From DALYDD01 sp046049705 (lineage in GTDB: Bacteria > Patescibacteriota > Minisyncoccia > Phycocordibacterales > CAIZLB01), in the NCBI GenBank assembly GCA_046049705.1, contig JBJOQZ010000053.1:1-24194 (forward strand): a DNA stretch of 24,194 nucleotides. The letters are read 5' to 3'. Positions 23,457-24,194 of this stretch are shown one piece after another. Below the pieces are notes generated by a model, which did not search any database, had not been told where the DNA came from, and saw only the letters and a list, made by a program, of their open reading frames with translations. The position numbers and the translations under genes are program-made. The stretch's first letter is position 1; the number at the start of each line of letters is the position of its first letter.

Positions 23457-24182
23457 TTAGAGTTGAATATCAGTAAAAATCATTGGCTTCTGCATATCCA
23501 ATATCACTCGAGCAGGCATTTCTTCATAAGACACTTTTTCATCGAGTGCTTTTTTTAAAGCATCAACTTTATTTTGCCCAGTAATATAAAAAATCGGATA
23601 CTGCACTTTTTTCATGAATGAAAGTGTTGTTGTGACACGAAGAGGAAAATCTGCTGTAGAACGCTTATCATCTGTGATTGCAATATATGTATCTTCTGTA
23701 TTGAATTTCTTATTGAATTCTTCGCCTTGATATACACCAGGAATAATGCCCGCAGTATGTCCATCTGCACCCATGCCATATAAACCAATAATTATTCCTT
23801 TAGGAAAATCTTTCATCCATTCTTTGATGTTTTTTTCGAACCGTGCAGCATGCCCTTCTACCGTATCCCCTTCCCAAACAGATGTATTGATACAGAATGC
23901 ATCAATCTGAATTAATTCATTATAAAACGATGTAGTTTGAAGAGTATCAAAATTATTGTCTCCAATATCATCTGTGAATCGTTCATCTGTAACTGTCACT
24001 GTAATTTGATCATGAAGATATTCTGGTTTTATATAATCGAGCACTTTAACTGAAGAGCCTCCAGCAAGAAGCAGAAGGATGGGCTTATCGATATGGAGTG
24101 CCAATATATCACTTATATACTTACCTGTTTCTTCAGCAGTGTTTTGAGGCGTATAGACAATATTTGATTGAGGTAATGTCAT
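23457..24182 (-). CDS. pgl: 6-phosphogluconolactonase (SOL/DevB type)
   Basis: 241 residues, the usual size. It hydrolyses 6-phosphogluconolactone in the oxidative pentose phosphate pathway. Motifs of the glucosamine-6-phosphate isomerase/6-phosphogluconolactonase family are visible: LLLAGGSSVKV (37-47) for phosphate binding, VTDERF (64-69) and the signature LYGMGADGHTAGI (134-146). GADGHTAG separates it from NagB deaminases. The gene is complete, with its ATG only 12 nt from the right window edge, so upstream signals cannot be judged. A 78-nt or longer gap with no obvious terminator separates it from radC. Confidence 0.88.
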   Translation of the reverse strand: MTLPQSNIVYTPQNTAEETGKYISDILALHIDKPILLLLAGGSSVKVLDYIKPEYLHDQITVTVTDERFTDDIGDNNFDTLQTTSFYNELIQIDAFCINTSVWEGDTVEGHAARFEKNIKEWMKDFPKGIIIGLYGMGADGHTAGIIPGVYQGEEFNKKFNTEDTYIAITDDKRSTADFPLRVTTTLSFMKKVQYPIFYITGQNKVDALKKALDEKVSYEEMPARVILDMQKPMIFTDIQL

Positions 24183-24194
24183 ATATATTTGTGA

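Noticed and set aside
1..24194. tRNA, rRNA, CRISPR array, insertion sequence or riboswitch
   Set aside because: I saw no cloverleaf-like sequence, rRNA signature, regularly spaced repeats, transposase gene or long structured leader; all intergenic gaps are 160 nt or shorter.

Overview
The window is AT-rich and packed with short-spaced genes. It looks like a chromosomal surface-polysaccharide locus of a Candidate Phyla Radiation (Patescibacteria, probably Parcubacteria-like) bacterium. The grounds are indirect: gene content, very few Shine-Dalgarno sites, and a TraG/HerA-type ATPase with a long disordered tail beside a DUF4015 putative glycosidase, rsmI and radC. No rRNA, tRNA, CRISPR array, insertion sequence or phage gene is visible, so the taxonomic call is an inference.

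Layout. (1) 1-748 (-): the start of an O-antigen ligase/polymerase (Wzy/WaaL-like), interrupted by a frameshift near 125-131 and running off the left edge. (2) 864-3230 (+): a GDP-mannose 3,5-epimerase with all catalytic residues, then a Wzx-type flippase. (3) 9065-3211 (-): FkbM methyltransferase, TylF-type methyltransferase, SMR-like small membrane protein, large polytopic GT-C-like protein, UbiA-type prenyltransferase of the DPPR-synthase type, and HAD phosphatase. The last four or five could form a polyprenyl-phosphate-pentose donor and transfer module. (4) 9226-18157 (+): a nine-gene glycan operon with an SDR epimerase, GT2, a second GT2-like enzyme, a class I methyltransferase, GT4, DUF268, acyltransferase-3, a GT11 fucosyltransferase-like enzyme and a third GT2. 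(5) 24182-18138 (-): 6-phosphogluconolactonase, RadC, RsmI, DUF4015 and the TraG/HerA ATPase.

How it may work together. Cytoplasmic GT2, GT4 and GT11 enzymes would build a lipid-linked oligosaccharide, which methyltransferases and an acyltransferase decorate. Wzx would flip it and the Wzy/WaaL-like protein would polymerise or ligate it. The epimerase would supply GDP-L-galactose (or GDP-L-gulose), a plausible donor for the GT11 enzyme because no GDP-fucose synthesis genes are present here. In parallel, UbiA, the HAD phosphatase, the SMR-like protein and the GT-C-like protein could add a pentofuranose on the outer face from a polyprenyl-phosphate carrier.

Most notable observations. Every complete gene except UbiA ends in TAA or TAG. 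UbiA's TGA cuts off what reads as its normal last membrane helix, which continues in frame to a TAA. The SMR-like protein lacks the proton-coupling glutamate of EmrE. Three genes have an extended -10 element (TGn-TATAmT) only 8-9 nt before a start codon, which predicts nearly leaderless transcripts.
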